NCBI GenBank assembly: GCA_046496815.1
Contig: JAWOGN010000292.1
Coordinates: 1 to 8,861, forward strand
Reading direction: 5' to 3'
DNA: 8,861 nt
Source of the DNA: JAWOGN01 sp046496815
GTDB taxonomy: Bacteria > Desulfobacterota > DSM-4660 > Desulfatiglandales > Desulfatiglandaceae
This document shows, one piece after another, positions 1 through 6,429 of the stretch (the stretch's first letter is position 1; each line of letters starts with the position of its first letter). The notes below the pieces were generated by a model that worked only from the letters and a program-made list of their open reading frames with translations, was not told the origin of the DNA and ran no database searches. A program made the position numbers and the translations under genes.

Positions 1-287
1 TCCATCTGTTCAACATATTTGGCGGACAGTCCACGGTAGACCCGGTAATGCAGCAGCTGAGTTTGTTCGTTAAGAAGAAGTATCCCACCCGTGGTTGCAC
101 CGATGATTTCCAGCACAGCGTCCAGGGCCATGTTGAGAATGGAATCCAGATCCGACAATCCACTGGTGGCGCTGGAAATACGCTTCAAGGCATGCAGGTG
201 GTGATAACCCCTCAGGATCTGGTCCTCGAGTTCCCTTTCTGCGGTAATAAAAACGACGATTCCCTGTCCTCGCTCAAAATTGTCAAA
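1..287 (-). pseudogene. PAS/GAF sensor protein, interior fragment (both ends missing)
   Basis: Reading the minus strand from 287 down to the left edge gives an open frame of about 95 residues. It begins with a PAS-tail-like stretch (GIVVFITAERELEDQ), then a linker helix (LRGYHHLHALKRISSATSG) and the start of a GAF domain (LDSILNMALDAVLEIIGA, GGILLLNEQTQLLHYRVYRG). Such PAS-GAF modules sit in signalling histidine kinases and related regulators, where GAF binds small ligands or mediates dimerisation. The kinase or output domain would lie beyond the left edge. The frame is closed upstream by a TGA at 288-290, and no ATG, GTG or TTG start lies between that stop and the GAF domain. The protein therefore appears cut at its N-terminal side rather than starting here. 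Domain naming is from recognised motifs; the exact protein class is unknown. Confidence 0.6.
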
Positions 288-345
288 TCATATTCACTCT
301 TTTCATCTGCGAGAGAACGCCTAAGCGGAATTTCAAATAAGTTTT

Positions 346-1728
346 ATGAAACTACTTAATCTGACGCAGATATTCACACTGGTATCAGTCTATGCCCTGT
401 CATTACTGAGTGCCGAGGACACATCCGAGCCACGCAGCCAATGGTTTCAGGAGGCGAAATTCGGAATGTTTATCCATTGGGGCCTTTATAGCCAGCTCGG
501 TGGCACATGGAATGGACATACGCTTCCCGCCCCTTCTTTACCCAATGGAAATAGTCCCTACTCGGAGTGGGCGCAGATGCGCCTGGAGATCCCCAAAGAG
601 GAATACCAGAAGCTCGCACTGACTTTTGATCCGGTAAAATTCGATGCTACGGCATGGGCGCGGGAAGCGGATCTGGCCGGCATGAGATATCTGGTGATCA
701 CGGCCAAGCATCACGATGGCTTTGCCCTTTGGGACTCGGAGGTCAGCGATTACGATCTGGGTATTACCCCTTGTAAGCGTGACTTGCTCGGCGAGTTGAC
801 TGCGGCCTGTCGCGAAAAGGGCATCAAAGTCGGCTTCTATTATTCCCACTGGCAGGACTGGGAGCATCCAGGTGGTGCGCTTCCGCCGTGGCCAAACAAG
901 ACGCAACCGAGCGCCAAGGCATTTGACCGATACTGGAGGGATAAGTCCCTGCCGCAGGTTGCCGAATTGCTCGACCGCTACGATCCGGACCTTCTCTGGT
1001 TCGACACTTGGAACAACGCCGCCAAGAATCAGATATCTCCGGAGAAACGAGACGAACTGATTGATTTGGTTCGCTCTAAAAGCGATAAATGCCTGATTAA
1101 TGGACGCATCCTTAGTCATAATCCAGGGCCAAGAATCGACTACCTTTCTGCCGGCGACAACGTGCATCCGGAAAAGAATCTGGGCCGACCCTGGCAGACT
1201 CCGGCGACGATGAACCACAGCTGGGCCTGGCATGCCAGCGATTTCGACTGGAAAGACTCCGGGAAAATGATTCAGCTCCTGGTCCAGAATGTCTCGCTGG
1301 GCGGTAACTATCTGCTTAATATCGGTCCTTATGCCAACGGAGAGATCCCCGCTCCTTCCATACGCCGCTTGCGCGAGATTGGCGCGTGGCTCTCGGTTCA
1401 CAGCGAGGCGATCTACGGGACCCAGCCAGTTGATGGCGTTGAGCCTCCGCAATGGGGCCGCCTGACGAACAGAAAGCCCAAACACGGCAATGAGATTTTA
1501 TATGCCCACATAATAAAATGGCCGGAAAAAACATTAAGCCTTCCATCGGAACTAGGATTGATCGACTCGGCGACCGTCTTGGAAACGGGTGAAGAAATAA
1601 AACTCACAGAAACTGGAACCGGGTTTTTCAAAGCCGAGGGAAGCGTTCATCCCGCAGTGGCTACGATTCGACTGGTAATGGCAGCTCCCAAAACGCGGAG
1701 CACCGGCAAATCCGGCTCCACTCCCTAG
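346..1728 (+). CDS. Secreted alpha-L-fucosidase, GH29 family
   Basis: A 460-residue glycoside hydrolase predicted to release L-fucose from fucosylated glycans such as algal or mucin-type polysaccharides outside the cytoplasm. Residues 1-22 form a signal peptide (MKLLNL, then a hydrophobic core ending SLLSA). The GH29 barrel follows: AKFGMFIHWGLYS near 37-49, ITAKHHDGFALWDS near 118-131, GFYYSHWQDW near 163-172, and LLWFDTW with Asp220 at the expected nucleophile position. SLGGNYLLNIGP near 317-328 closes the catalytic domain. The last 100 residues look like the usual C-terminal beta-sandwich, and the very end is a short basic tail. Length fits the family. The start gives a clean signal peptide, but the ribosome binding site is weak (AATAAG). 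The upstream gap is only about 57 bp to the broken sensor fragment, so its native promoter may be missing. Such enzymes are common in Verrucomicrobiota, Planctomycetota and Bacteroidota. The substrate is inferred. Confidence 0.9.
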   Translation: MKLLNLTQIFTLVSVYALSLLSAEDTSEPRSQWFQEAKFGMFIHWGLYSQLGGTWNGHTLPAPSLPNGNSPYSEWAQMRLEIPKEEYQKLALTFDPVKFDATAWAREADLAGMRYLVITAKHHDGFALWDSEVSDYDLGITPCKRDLLGELTAACREKGIKVGFYYSHWQDWEHPGGALPPWPNKTQPSAKAFDRYWRDKSLPQVAELLDRYDPDLLWFDTWNNAAKNQISPEKRDELIDLVRSKSDKCLINGRILSHNPGPRIDYLSAGDNVHPEKNLGRPWQTPATMNHSWAWHASDFDWKDSGKMIQLLVQNVSLGGNYLLNIGPYANGEIPAPSIRRLREIGAWLSVHSEAIYGTQPVDGVEPPQWGRLTNRKPKHGNEILYAHIIKWPEKTLSLPSELGLIDSATVLETGEEIKLTETGTGFFKAEGSVHPAVATIRLVMAAPKTRSTGKSGSTP

Positions 1729-1810
1729 TCTGCCATCAATGGACGCTGAATGTTCAATAACCCATCCGCGCTGCGGAAAGGGAAGACTACTTCTCGCCTG
1801 AACCGGCCTT

Positions 1811-2143
1811 TTGCACCGGAACGCTGTCCGCAGAGTGGTTGCGCCTGAACTGGAAGCGATTCAGGTCGCGCAAAGACAACTCTTCCGCCACAACGAGCGG
1901 CTCCGGCTCTGGCTGGTCAACCACACCATGATGGAACACCCGATCCACCTGCACGGCATGTGGATGCAGATCGAAAACGAACAGCCCCACGAAAAGCTCC
2001 CCTACAAGCACACCATTCTCGTCAAGCCGGGCGAAAAAATCTCCGCCCTCATCACTCCGATCGAGAAAGGCGATTGGGCCTTCCACTGCCACCTGCTCTA
2101 CCACATGGAGGCCAGCATGTTCCAAGTGGTGCGCGTCTCCTGA
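1811..2143 (+). pseudogene. copA: CopA-type multicopper oxidase, C-terminal remnant
   Basis: Only the last cupredoxin domain of a copper-resistance multicopper oxidase is present. About 80 residues match the family well: FRHNERLRLWLVN, MMEHPIHLHGMW and the terminal copper-ligand motif HCHLLYHMEASM, followed by the usual short end FQVVRVS. These motifs carry His ligands for the type 1 and type 2/3 copper sites. A complete CopA is about 550-650 residues, so roughly four fifths is missing. The frame is open only from 1802, after a TGA at 1799-1801, and the first 30 residues do not look like CopA. The best available start is a TTG at 1811. With only one of three cupredoxin domains and no signal peptide, an active oxidase is not expected. 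It lies upstream of a CopB-like gene, as in cop/pco operons, but about 440 bp of repeats now separate them. C/G-ending codons dominate. Confidence 0.75.
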
Positions 2144-2233
2144 AAATGTGGCCCGGGCCCCCAAGCATGAAACTTCAAAAAACCCTGCCCTAGTGGAAAA
2201 CAAAATGAACTTATCCAAAGCAAACCATTGTAG

Positions 2234-2255
2234 CGACACCGTGCGAACGGTGTCG
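2234..2255. repeat. Palindromic hairpin with GCGA tetraloop
   Basis: Two perfect 9-bp arms (CGACACCGT at 2234-2242 and ACGGTGTCG at 2247-2255) enclose a GCGA loop, which fits the stable GNRA tetraloop class. No T-tract follows, so it is not a typical intrinsic terminator. Its place between the copA remnant and copB, next to two other palindromes, suggests a dispersed REP-like element. That classification is inferred. Confidence 0.55.
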
Positions 2256-2330
2256 ATTGGCCGGGCAAACTCTCACATTTATACACAACTCCGCCTCTCA
2301 AAAAAATGCGCTGCGGCAAACTGCGTTTCG

Positions 2331-2449
2331 GTAGGGACTCCGCTTGCGGATGTCCTGTATCAGGATGCGTTTAGGCGGCAAACGGGGCAACCGCCCTCCG
2401 ATAGGTTTGCCGGGTTCTGTTTCGCGACATCCGCAAGCGGAGTCCCTAC
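2331..2449. repeat. Element bounded by a perfect 24-bp inverted repeat
   Basis: The arms at 2331-2354 (starting GTAGGGACTCCGCTTG) and 2426-2449 are exact reverse complements over 24 bases. They enclose 71 bp that itself holds a smaller inverted pair, CGGCAAAC at 2376-2383 and GTTTGCCG at 2405-2412. The whole could fold into a long cruciform. There is no coding sequence inside and no clear target-site duplication outside. It resembles a small non-autonomous mobile or REP/MITE-type element, but only its structure is certain. Confidence 0.6.
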
Positions 2450-2520
2450 TGCGCCCGGTCACCGGAAAGGTATGGGGAACCCAAATTTATGTATAAAGGC
2501 CAAGGCAAGTCCTTCGAGAT

Positions 2521-2542
2521 CGAGCTTGCTCGCGCAAGTTCG
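2521..2542. repeat. Third GC-rich hairpin upstream of copB
   Basis: CGAGCTTGC at 2521-2529 pairs with GCAAGTTCG at 2534-2542 around a 4-base TCGC loop, a 9-bp stem with one G-T position. No T-run follows. It lies 40 bp before the copB start and is the third such palindrome in a 310-bp stretch, which points to an array of intergenic repeats rather than to a regulatory site. Confidence 0.45.
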
Positions 2543-2582
2543 CTACCAACTCAGTTGTCGCTTCTCCCATAAGTCAACGGAA

Positions 2583-3152
2583 GTGCCCCTCAGGGCCGGT
2601 CGGTTTTTAGCTCCGCAAATACTTTTGCTCATTTTAGTCGGCGCGGCGTCGACCGCCCAAGCCGCCTCCGAAATGCCGGAGGATTACCGCTCGCCCGCCG
2701 CGCCGCCTCCCGAGGGCCAGGAAATCCGCCGCTACGCCCTCGACGATCCCGGAACGGGCGCGACCAACTTTGGCCTCGCGCCGGTGCACGACAACAAGGC
2801 CTTCTACTTCTTCAGTGCCGACCGCTTCGAATACCGTGCAACCGACGACGACGGCGACCTCTCCTTCGGCCTGGAAAGCGAATATGATATTTTGCTGACC
2901 CAACGACTCGTCCTCCAGCCCCGCCTCGAACTCGGAGCCGCCGCCCAGGACGTCGACGCCTACGGGACCGCCGCCGGCTTCACCGGGATCGAACTCGGCC
3001 TGCGCCTGCGTTACGAATTCCACCGGAAATTCGCTCCCTACATTGGCGTCAGTTGGGAGTCCGCACTCGGCGAAACCGCCAACCGCATCGAAGACAGCGG
3101 CGGCGATCCAGACACCACGGCCTTTGTCGCCGGGGTTAAATTCTGGTTTTAG
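2583..3152 (+). CDS. copB: CopB-like copper-resistance outer-membrane protein, internally shortened
   Basis: CopB is an outer-membrane beta-barrel protein that works with periplasmic CopA in copper resistance. The GTG at 2583 (189 residues) is chosen because it places a signal peptide at the front (QILLLILVGAASTAQA). The open frame extends upstream to 2148, but that part is repeat DNA. After a Pro-rich segment comes the conserved N-terminal motif PVHDNKAFYFFSADRFEYR near 67-85, then almost at once the C-terminal part (LTQRLVLQPRLELG, ELGLRLRYEFHRKFAPYIGV) ending in the barrel signature FVAGVKFWF. Full CopB proteins keep roughly 100 or more residues between these two halves, with several barrel strands, and that part appears missing at DDDGDLSFGLESEY. 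The reading frame is preserved, so a product could be made, but a normal barrel is doubtful. No Met/His-rich N-terminal region is seen. It may be a decaying gene or a natural short form. Confidence 0.7.
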   Translation: MPLRAGRFLAPQILLLILVGAASTAQAASEMPEDYRSPAAPPPEGQEIRRYALDDPGTGATNFGLAPVHDNKAFYFFSADRFEYRATDDDGDLSFGLESEYDILLTQRLVLQPRLELGAAAQDVDAYGTAAGFTGIELGLRLRYEFHRKFAPYIGVSWESALGETANRIEDSGGDPDTTAFVAGVKFWF

Positions 3153-3176
3153 AAAAGGGCATACGGCAAGAGCCTG

Positions 3177-3386
3177 ATGACGGGTGCATGCGCCTTTCTC
3201 ATTCTCGTGGTTCTGGGTGCTTTCATCTGGGTAAAAATGCAGTCGGACATGTTTGCCATCTGGGCTTCGCTGATCGGTCTCGTGCTGGTCTTCGTGGGCG
3301 AAAAATTTTCCCTCAAAACAGGCTTCGACGATTACCTGAGAAATCCTTTCATAAAAAGGATTTGCTGGCGAAGTTGTTTCCGGTGA
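3177..3386 (+). CDS. Small two-helix membrane protein of unknown function, possibly frameshifted
   Basis: A 69-residue frame begins 24 bp after the copB stop, in the same frame. It encodes two hydrophobic helices, roughly residues 5-20 (CAFLILVVLGAFIWVK) and 25-41 (FAIWASLIGLVLVFVGE), followed by a charged tail. I do not recognise the family. The last ten residues (RICWRSCFR) look unlike the rest. One extra A in the A5 run at 3353-3357 would instead give KKDLLAKLFPVTE and a stop at 3392-3394, a more natural cytoplasmic end. This suggests a one-base deletion or a sequencing error. The ribosome binding site is weak, so translation may depend on copB. A role in copper resistance is not supported by any motif. 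Confidence 0.4.
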   Translation: MTGACAFLILVVLGAFIWVKMQSDMFAIWASLIGLVLVFVGEKFSLKTGFDDYLRNPFIKRICWRSCFR

Positions 3387-3728
3387 CCGAGTGAAAGGTA
3401 ATCGTAAGAGTCCTCCTTGAAGGCCTTGGAACCTCTCCACCGCTGCGGATCGTCTTGACCACGCTCCTGCGGTTCCCCTCTCCTTGAAAAGGAGAGGAGT
3501 TTTCGTGAGACCCTTAACTAGGGATCGATCGAAAATGTTGTTTTTTTTTCCGCGAATACCGGGAAATCGGACTCAAGTTAGGTTTTTGTTCAGACACTCA
3601 AGAATAAAGGAAGCGGAAATGACGCCGGTTTTTTTGCTTCCGAGGGTGCCACCGCGTACCCAAAATACGCAAGACTTCGTATTATCAGATGTTTTGATGC
3701 TCCAGTCTAGGATATCCCCTCAAAAGAA
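3387..3728. other. Gene-free stretch, probable right boundary of the foreign-looking block
   Basis: No reading frame here looks like a real protein on either strand. The left part is GC-rich and contains a strong hairpin at 3477-3497. The right part is more AT-rich, with a nine-T run at 3541-3549. The change in character around 3500-3560 fits a join between two kinds of DNA. No integrase, att-like direct repeat or missing half of the PAS/GAF gene was found. No clear promoter for the ClC gene was recognised. Confidence 0.4.
3477..3504 (+). terminator. Possible intrinsic terminator or palindrome
   Basis: CCTCTCCTT (3477-3485) and AAGGAGAGG (3489-3497) form a perfect 9-bp stem with a 3-base GAA loop, followed by AGTTTTCG. 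The T-tract is short and starts two bases after the stem, so termination may be weak. The position, about 90 bp past the small membrane-protein gene, fits the end of the cop-type unit. Confidence 0.4.
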
Positions 3729-5489
3729 GTGACCTCGCAAACCACCCAAAAATTCTCAATTCTTGCATTACTGAGAACGAGCGAAAACACCACGATGGCC
3801 ATTCTGGCAGTGATGGTAGGCCTTGCCACCGGTTTCGGCGCCATCGGCTTTCGGTATCTCATAGAGCTCTTCCAATTTACCGCCTATGGTGCTGAAGGAG
3901 ATTTTCTTGAGCTGGCACAGTCAACCCGTTGGTATTTCAGAGTGTGGATCCCTGCGCTGGGCGGGTTGGTGGTAGGACCGCTGGTCTATTTCTTGGCAAG
4001 AGAAGCCAAAGGCCACGGGGTACCCGAAGTCATGGAGGCTGTTACCCTCAGAAGCGGAGTCATACGAAAGCGGGTCGTTTTTGTGAAGTCTTTTGCGTCT
4101 GCCATCTGTATCGGTACCGGTGGATCGGTGGGGAGGGAAGGACCGATCGTTCAAATCGGATCCGGCATTGGATCAAGCATCGGGCAGCTTTTCGGGGTGT
4201 CGGCCGACCGGATCCGGACATTGGTGGGTTGCGGTGCAGCGGCCGGTATCGCGGCCACATTCAATGCCCCGATTGCGGGTTCCATGTTTGCCCTCGAAGT
4301 TATACTGGGTGACTTTGGCCTGGCCACCTTCAGTCCCATTGTGATTTCGTCCGTCGTCGCTACAGCGGTCTCCCGCCATTTTCTGGGGGATGTGCCGGCA
4401 TTTGTTGTTCCCCCTTACGAACTTGTCAGCGCATGGGAATTGCCCCTGTATGTCGCCATGGGTCTGTTTTGCGCCGGGGTCGGTGTTGCGTTTACCAAAA
4501 CGCTCTATCGAACGGAAGACATCTTCGATGATCTGAGATTTCCCGAGTACCTGAAAGCGTTGCTGGGTGGATTGATCCTGGGCGCAATGGCACTTGGATT
4601 TCCTCATATTTTGGGAGTGGGGTACCCTGCCATCGATCTCGCGCTCGGGCAGAAGCTTTCTTGGTGGTTCATGATTCTCCTTGTTTTCTGCAAAATACTG
4701 GCCACATCCATTACGATCGGCTCAGGCGGCTCAGGAGGTATTTTCGCTCCCTCGCTTTTTTTGGGAGCCATGGCAGGTGGGTTTTTCGGAACTATCGTTC
4801 ACGCCTTGTTCCCAACCCTGACGGCGTCTCCAGGGGCTTATAGTATCGTGGGGATGGGGGCTGTGGTCAGCGCAACAACCCATGGCCCCTTGAGCGCAAT
4901 ATTGATTCTTTTTGAAATGACGGGTGAGTACAAAATTATACTTCCGCTTATGATTGCATGCATCGTGGGCTCTCTGGCGTGCCGGCAGTTGTTGGAAGAT
5001 TCTATTTATACACTGAAGCTCGCAAGGCGAGGCATCAACCTTCGGGCTGGAAAAGAAATCAATGTCCTGAAGTCCATTGTTGTAAGAGATGTCATGAACC
5101 CTGATGTCGAAACCGTGCCGGAGAGCCTGAGTCTGGGCGATGTGGCGGAAAGAATATCCAAGAGCAAATATAACAGTTTTCCGGTTTTAGATGACAGAGG
5201 CGCCCTTACGGGCATTCTTTCATTTCGCGATTACCATGATGTCGTTTTTGATGAGAATCTGAGAGATCTCGTAGTGGCCAAGGATTTGGCCACCCCGGAC
5301 TTGATTACGGTATCCCGGGATGAGAATCTTTTTGACGCACTCGAAAAGATCACCTCAAAGGACTTCTCTATCCTTCCCGTGGTTTCTCCGGAGAATCCTT
5401 CCAAACTCGTGGGCGTTTTGAGCCGGCGGGATATCATCGGCGCCTATGACAAGGCCGTGATCAAAAAATCCCTACTTGAAAAGACATAG
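3729..5489 (+). CDS. ClC-family chloride channel/transporter with C-terminal CBS pair
   Basis: A 586-residue inner-membrane ClC anion protein. The membrane domain spans about residues 20-425. Signature loops are GHGVP (95-99), GGSVGREGPIVQ with gating Glu137, GGIFAP (336-341), and Tyr401 in GEYKIILP, near the expected central Tyr. Two CBS domains follow, about 450-505 (VVRDVMNPDVETV) and 515-575 (LVGVLSRRDIIGAYD). They probably sense nucleotides. At the internal proton-gate position the sequence reads FALEVI: Glu190 is followed by Val191, where proton-coupled exchangers such as E. coli ClcA have a second Glu. Val there is typical of channels, so passive anion conductance is more likely than H+/Cl- exchange; this is inferred. 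GTG 3729 is used because the frame is closed by TAG at 3708-3710 and homologues have residues ahead of the first Met (ATG 3795). The ribosome binding site is weak. The gene is convergent with the nuclease gene. Confidence 0.9.
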   Translation: MTSQTTQKFSILALLRTSENTTMAILAVMVGLATGFGAIGFRYLIELFQFTAYGAEGDFLELAQSTRWYFRVWIPALGGLVVGPLVYFLAREAKGHGVPEVMEAVTLRSGVIRKRVVFVKSFASAICIGTGGSVGREGPIVQIGSGIGSSIGQLFGVSADRIRTLVGCGAAAGIAATFNAPIAGSMFALEVILGDFGLATFSPIVISSVVATAVSRHFLGDVPAFVVPPYELVSAWELPLYVAMGLFCAGVGVAFTKTLYRTEDIFDDLRFPEYLKALLGGLILGAMALGFPHILGVGYPAIDLALGQKLSWWFMILLVFCKILATSITIGSGGSGGIFAPSLFLGAMAGGFFGTIVHALFPTLTASPGAYSIVGMGAVVSATTHGPLSAILILFEMTGEYKIILPLMIACIVGSLACRQLLEDSIYTLKLARRGINLRAGKEINVLKSIVVRDVMNPDVETVPESLSLGDVAERISKSKYNSFPVLDDRGALTGILSFRDYHDVVFDENLRDLVVAKDLATPDLITVSRDENLFDALEKITSKDFSILPVVSPENPSKLVGVLSRRDIIGAYDKAVIKKSLLEKT

Positions 5490-5598
5490 CACGGGCGTTT
5501 ACAGGAATGGATCCCACCGGCCCCAACGCACCGTTTCATATAACCGAATTCATCCCTTGAATGTTTGTTTCGGGAAAACCGGCGATTTGGTGCATGCT

Positions 5599-6219
5599 TC
5601 AGGGTTGACAATGGTCGCAGGGGCTGTAACCGGCCCAAAAAGCATCATGACGGGAGTGAAACCGTATGCGATTTTTTTCCGATATTTTTTTACCAAAAGG
5701 GCAATCGGGTCTATGAAAACGATAAGACATACAGCTGCCCAAATACGATTTTTCCTCAGGCCCGACCCGCCGACTCCAAATTCCGAGTTTTTCCCGCATT
5801 GCTTTCTGCTGGCATTGTATGAGAATGGCGTTGTATTTGAGATTGGGACGTTTAAGCATCACGTGGGCCAACCCCTTACGGACCAAAATCGTGTTGATCA
5901 TATCCCCATTTTCAAGAAATACATATGCCAAAAGCCGTCCGTGTCGATCCGTCCTTTCCCGGTCATATTCCAGCCGGACACCGGATTTATTTAACACATC
6001 ACGAACGAATCTGCGGGCAGCTCCGGCCATAAACTCGCATTTCTTGCCATCATGACCGATCTCCGGAGCGTCTATCCCCAAAAAACGGACTTTTTGTCCG
6101 CCATCCAAGAGGATTGTGTCTCCATCGTAGATAAACCGAACGGATCGGTAAGAAAACGAGGCGGAGGCGATACCGAAACTTGCAAGGATGCCCAAGAAAA
6201 TCAATTTTTTAAATCTCAT
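5599..6219 (-). CDS. Secreted thermonuclease (SNase family) with Ada-like zinc module
   Basis: A 206-residue exported nuclease. Residues 1-21 are a signal peptide (MRFKKLIFLGILASFGIASA). The staphylococcal-nuclease fold covers about 24-152, and its catalytic set is intact: YDGDT with the calcium-ligand Asp34, VRFLGIDAPE with Arg45, Asp50 and Glu53, and TDRHGRLLAY with Arg95. These match Asp21, Arg35, Asp40, Glu43 and Arg87 of the S. aureus enzyme. It should cut DNA and RNA in a calcium-dependent way. The tail (about 158-206) is a separate module with Cys163, FHRPDC (His169, Cys173), GYSPCDHC (Cys201, Cys204). It resembles the metal-binding domain of Ada and probably binds zinc, possibly aiding nucleic-acid binding. 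AGGAA lies about 12 bases before the ATG. A role in nutrient scavenging from extracellular DNA is inferred. Confidence 0.88.
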   Translation of the reverse strand: MRFKKLIFLGILASFGIASASFSYRSVRFIYDGDTILLDGGQKVRFLGIDAPEIGHDGKKCEFMAGAARRFVRDVLNKSGVRLEYDRERTDRHGRLLAYVFLENGDMINTILVRKGLAHVMLKRPNLKYNAILIQCQQKAMREKLGIWSRRVGPEEKSYLGSCMSYRFHRPDCPFGKKISEKNRIRFHSRHDAFWAGYSPCDHCQP

Positions 6220-6429
6220 AATGGGTTCTATTTCCTAATTTCTCAGAATCGAACTTGCAAAAATTTAATAATAATTAAATATCAAATATTAAGGTACTTT
6301 TATTCACTATTAACAGATTTATTATTGACTTTGAAGTTTTGTGATATTATAAGATCTATATTATTGCACAAGGTGTTGGCAGTACTTCGAATACCCATGA
6401 ACTCAATTTAAATATACAGGAGCATACGC
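6220..6429. promoter_or_regulatory. AT-rich divergent intergenic region with palindrome
   Basis: This 210-bp region separates the nuclease gene (minus) from the HTH gene (plus) and is far richer in A and T than its flanks. It contains a perfect inverted repeat, ATTTAAT at 6263-6269 and ATTAAAT at 6274-6280, about 45-60 bp upstream of the nuclease start. This could be a binding site for a regulator, possibly the neighbouring HTH protein; that link is only inferred. A weak nuclease promoter, minus-strand TTGCAA and TAGGAA spaced 17, lies at 6232-6260. Confidence 0.4.
6325..6353 (+). promoter_or_regulatory. Sigma70-type promoter for the HTH two-gene unit
   Basis: The -35 box TTGACT (6325-6330) and the -10 box TATAAG (6348-6353) each match consensus at five of six positions and are spaced exactly 17 bp apart. 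Transcription would start near 6360, giving a leader of about 70 bases before the ATG at 6430. Confidence 0.65.

Noticed and set aside
48..359. Plus-strand open frame of 103 codons at the left end
   Set aside because: It overlaps the minus-strand PAS/GAF frame, which has recognisable domain motifs; this one has none.
538..1485. Long minus-strand frame of 315 codons inside the fucosidase gene
   Set aside because: Antisense shadow of a complete GH29 gene; the translation has no family features.
1787..2239. Minus-strand frame of 150 codons across the copA remnant
   Set aside because: Antisense of a GC-rich coding region; the plus strand carries the copper-ligand motifs.
2148..2582. N-terminal extension of the copB frame
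   Set aside because: It translates palindromic repeat DNA and precedes a clear signal peptide, so the extension is unlikely to be used.
2634..3440. Minus-strand frame of 268 codons opposite copB
   Set aside because: Gly/Val/Glu-rich antisense shadow produced by C-rich codons of copB.
3541..3549. Nine-T run as an intrinsic terminator
   Set aside because: No GC-rich stem lies directly before it; the nearest hairpin ends about 44 bp upstream.
5476..5994. Plus-strand frame of 172 codons between the ClC and nuclease genes
   Set aside because: Mostly antisense to the nuclease, which has full catalytic motifs and a signal peptide.
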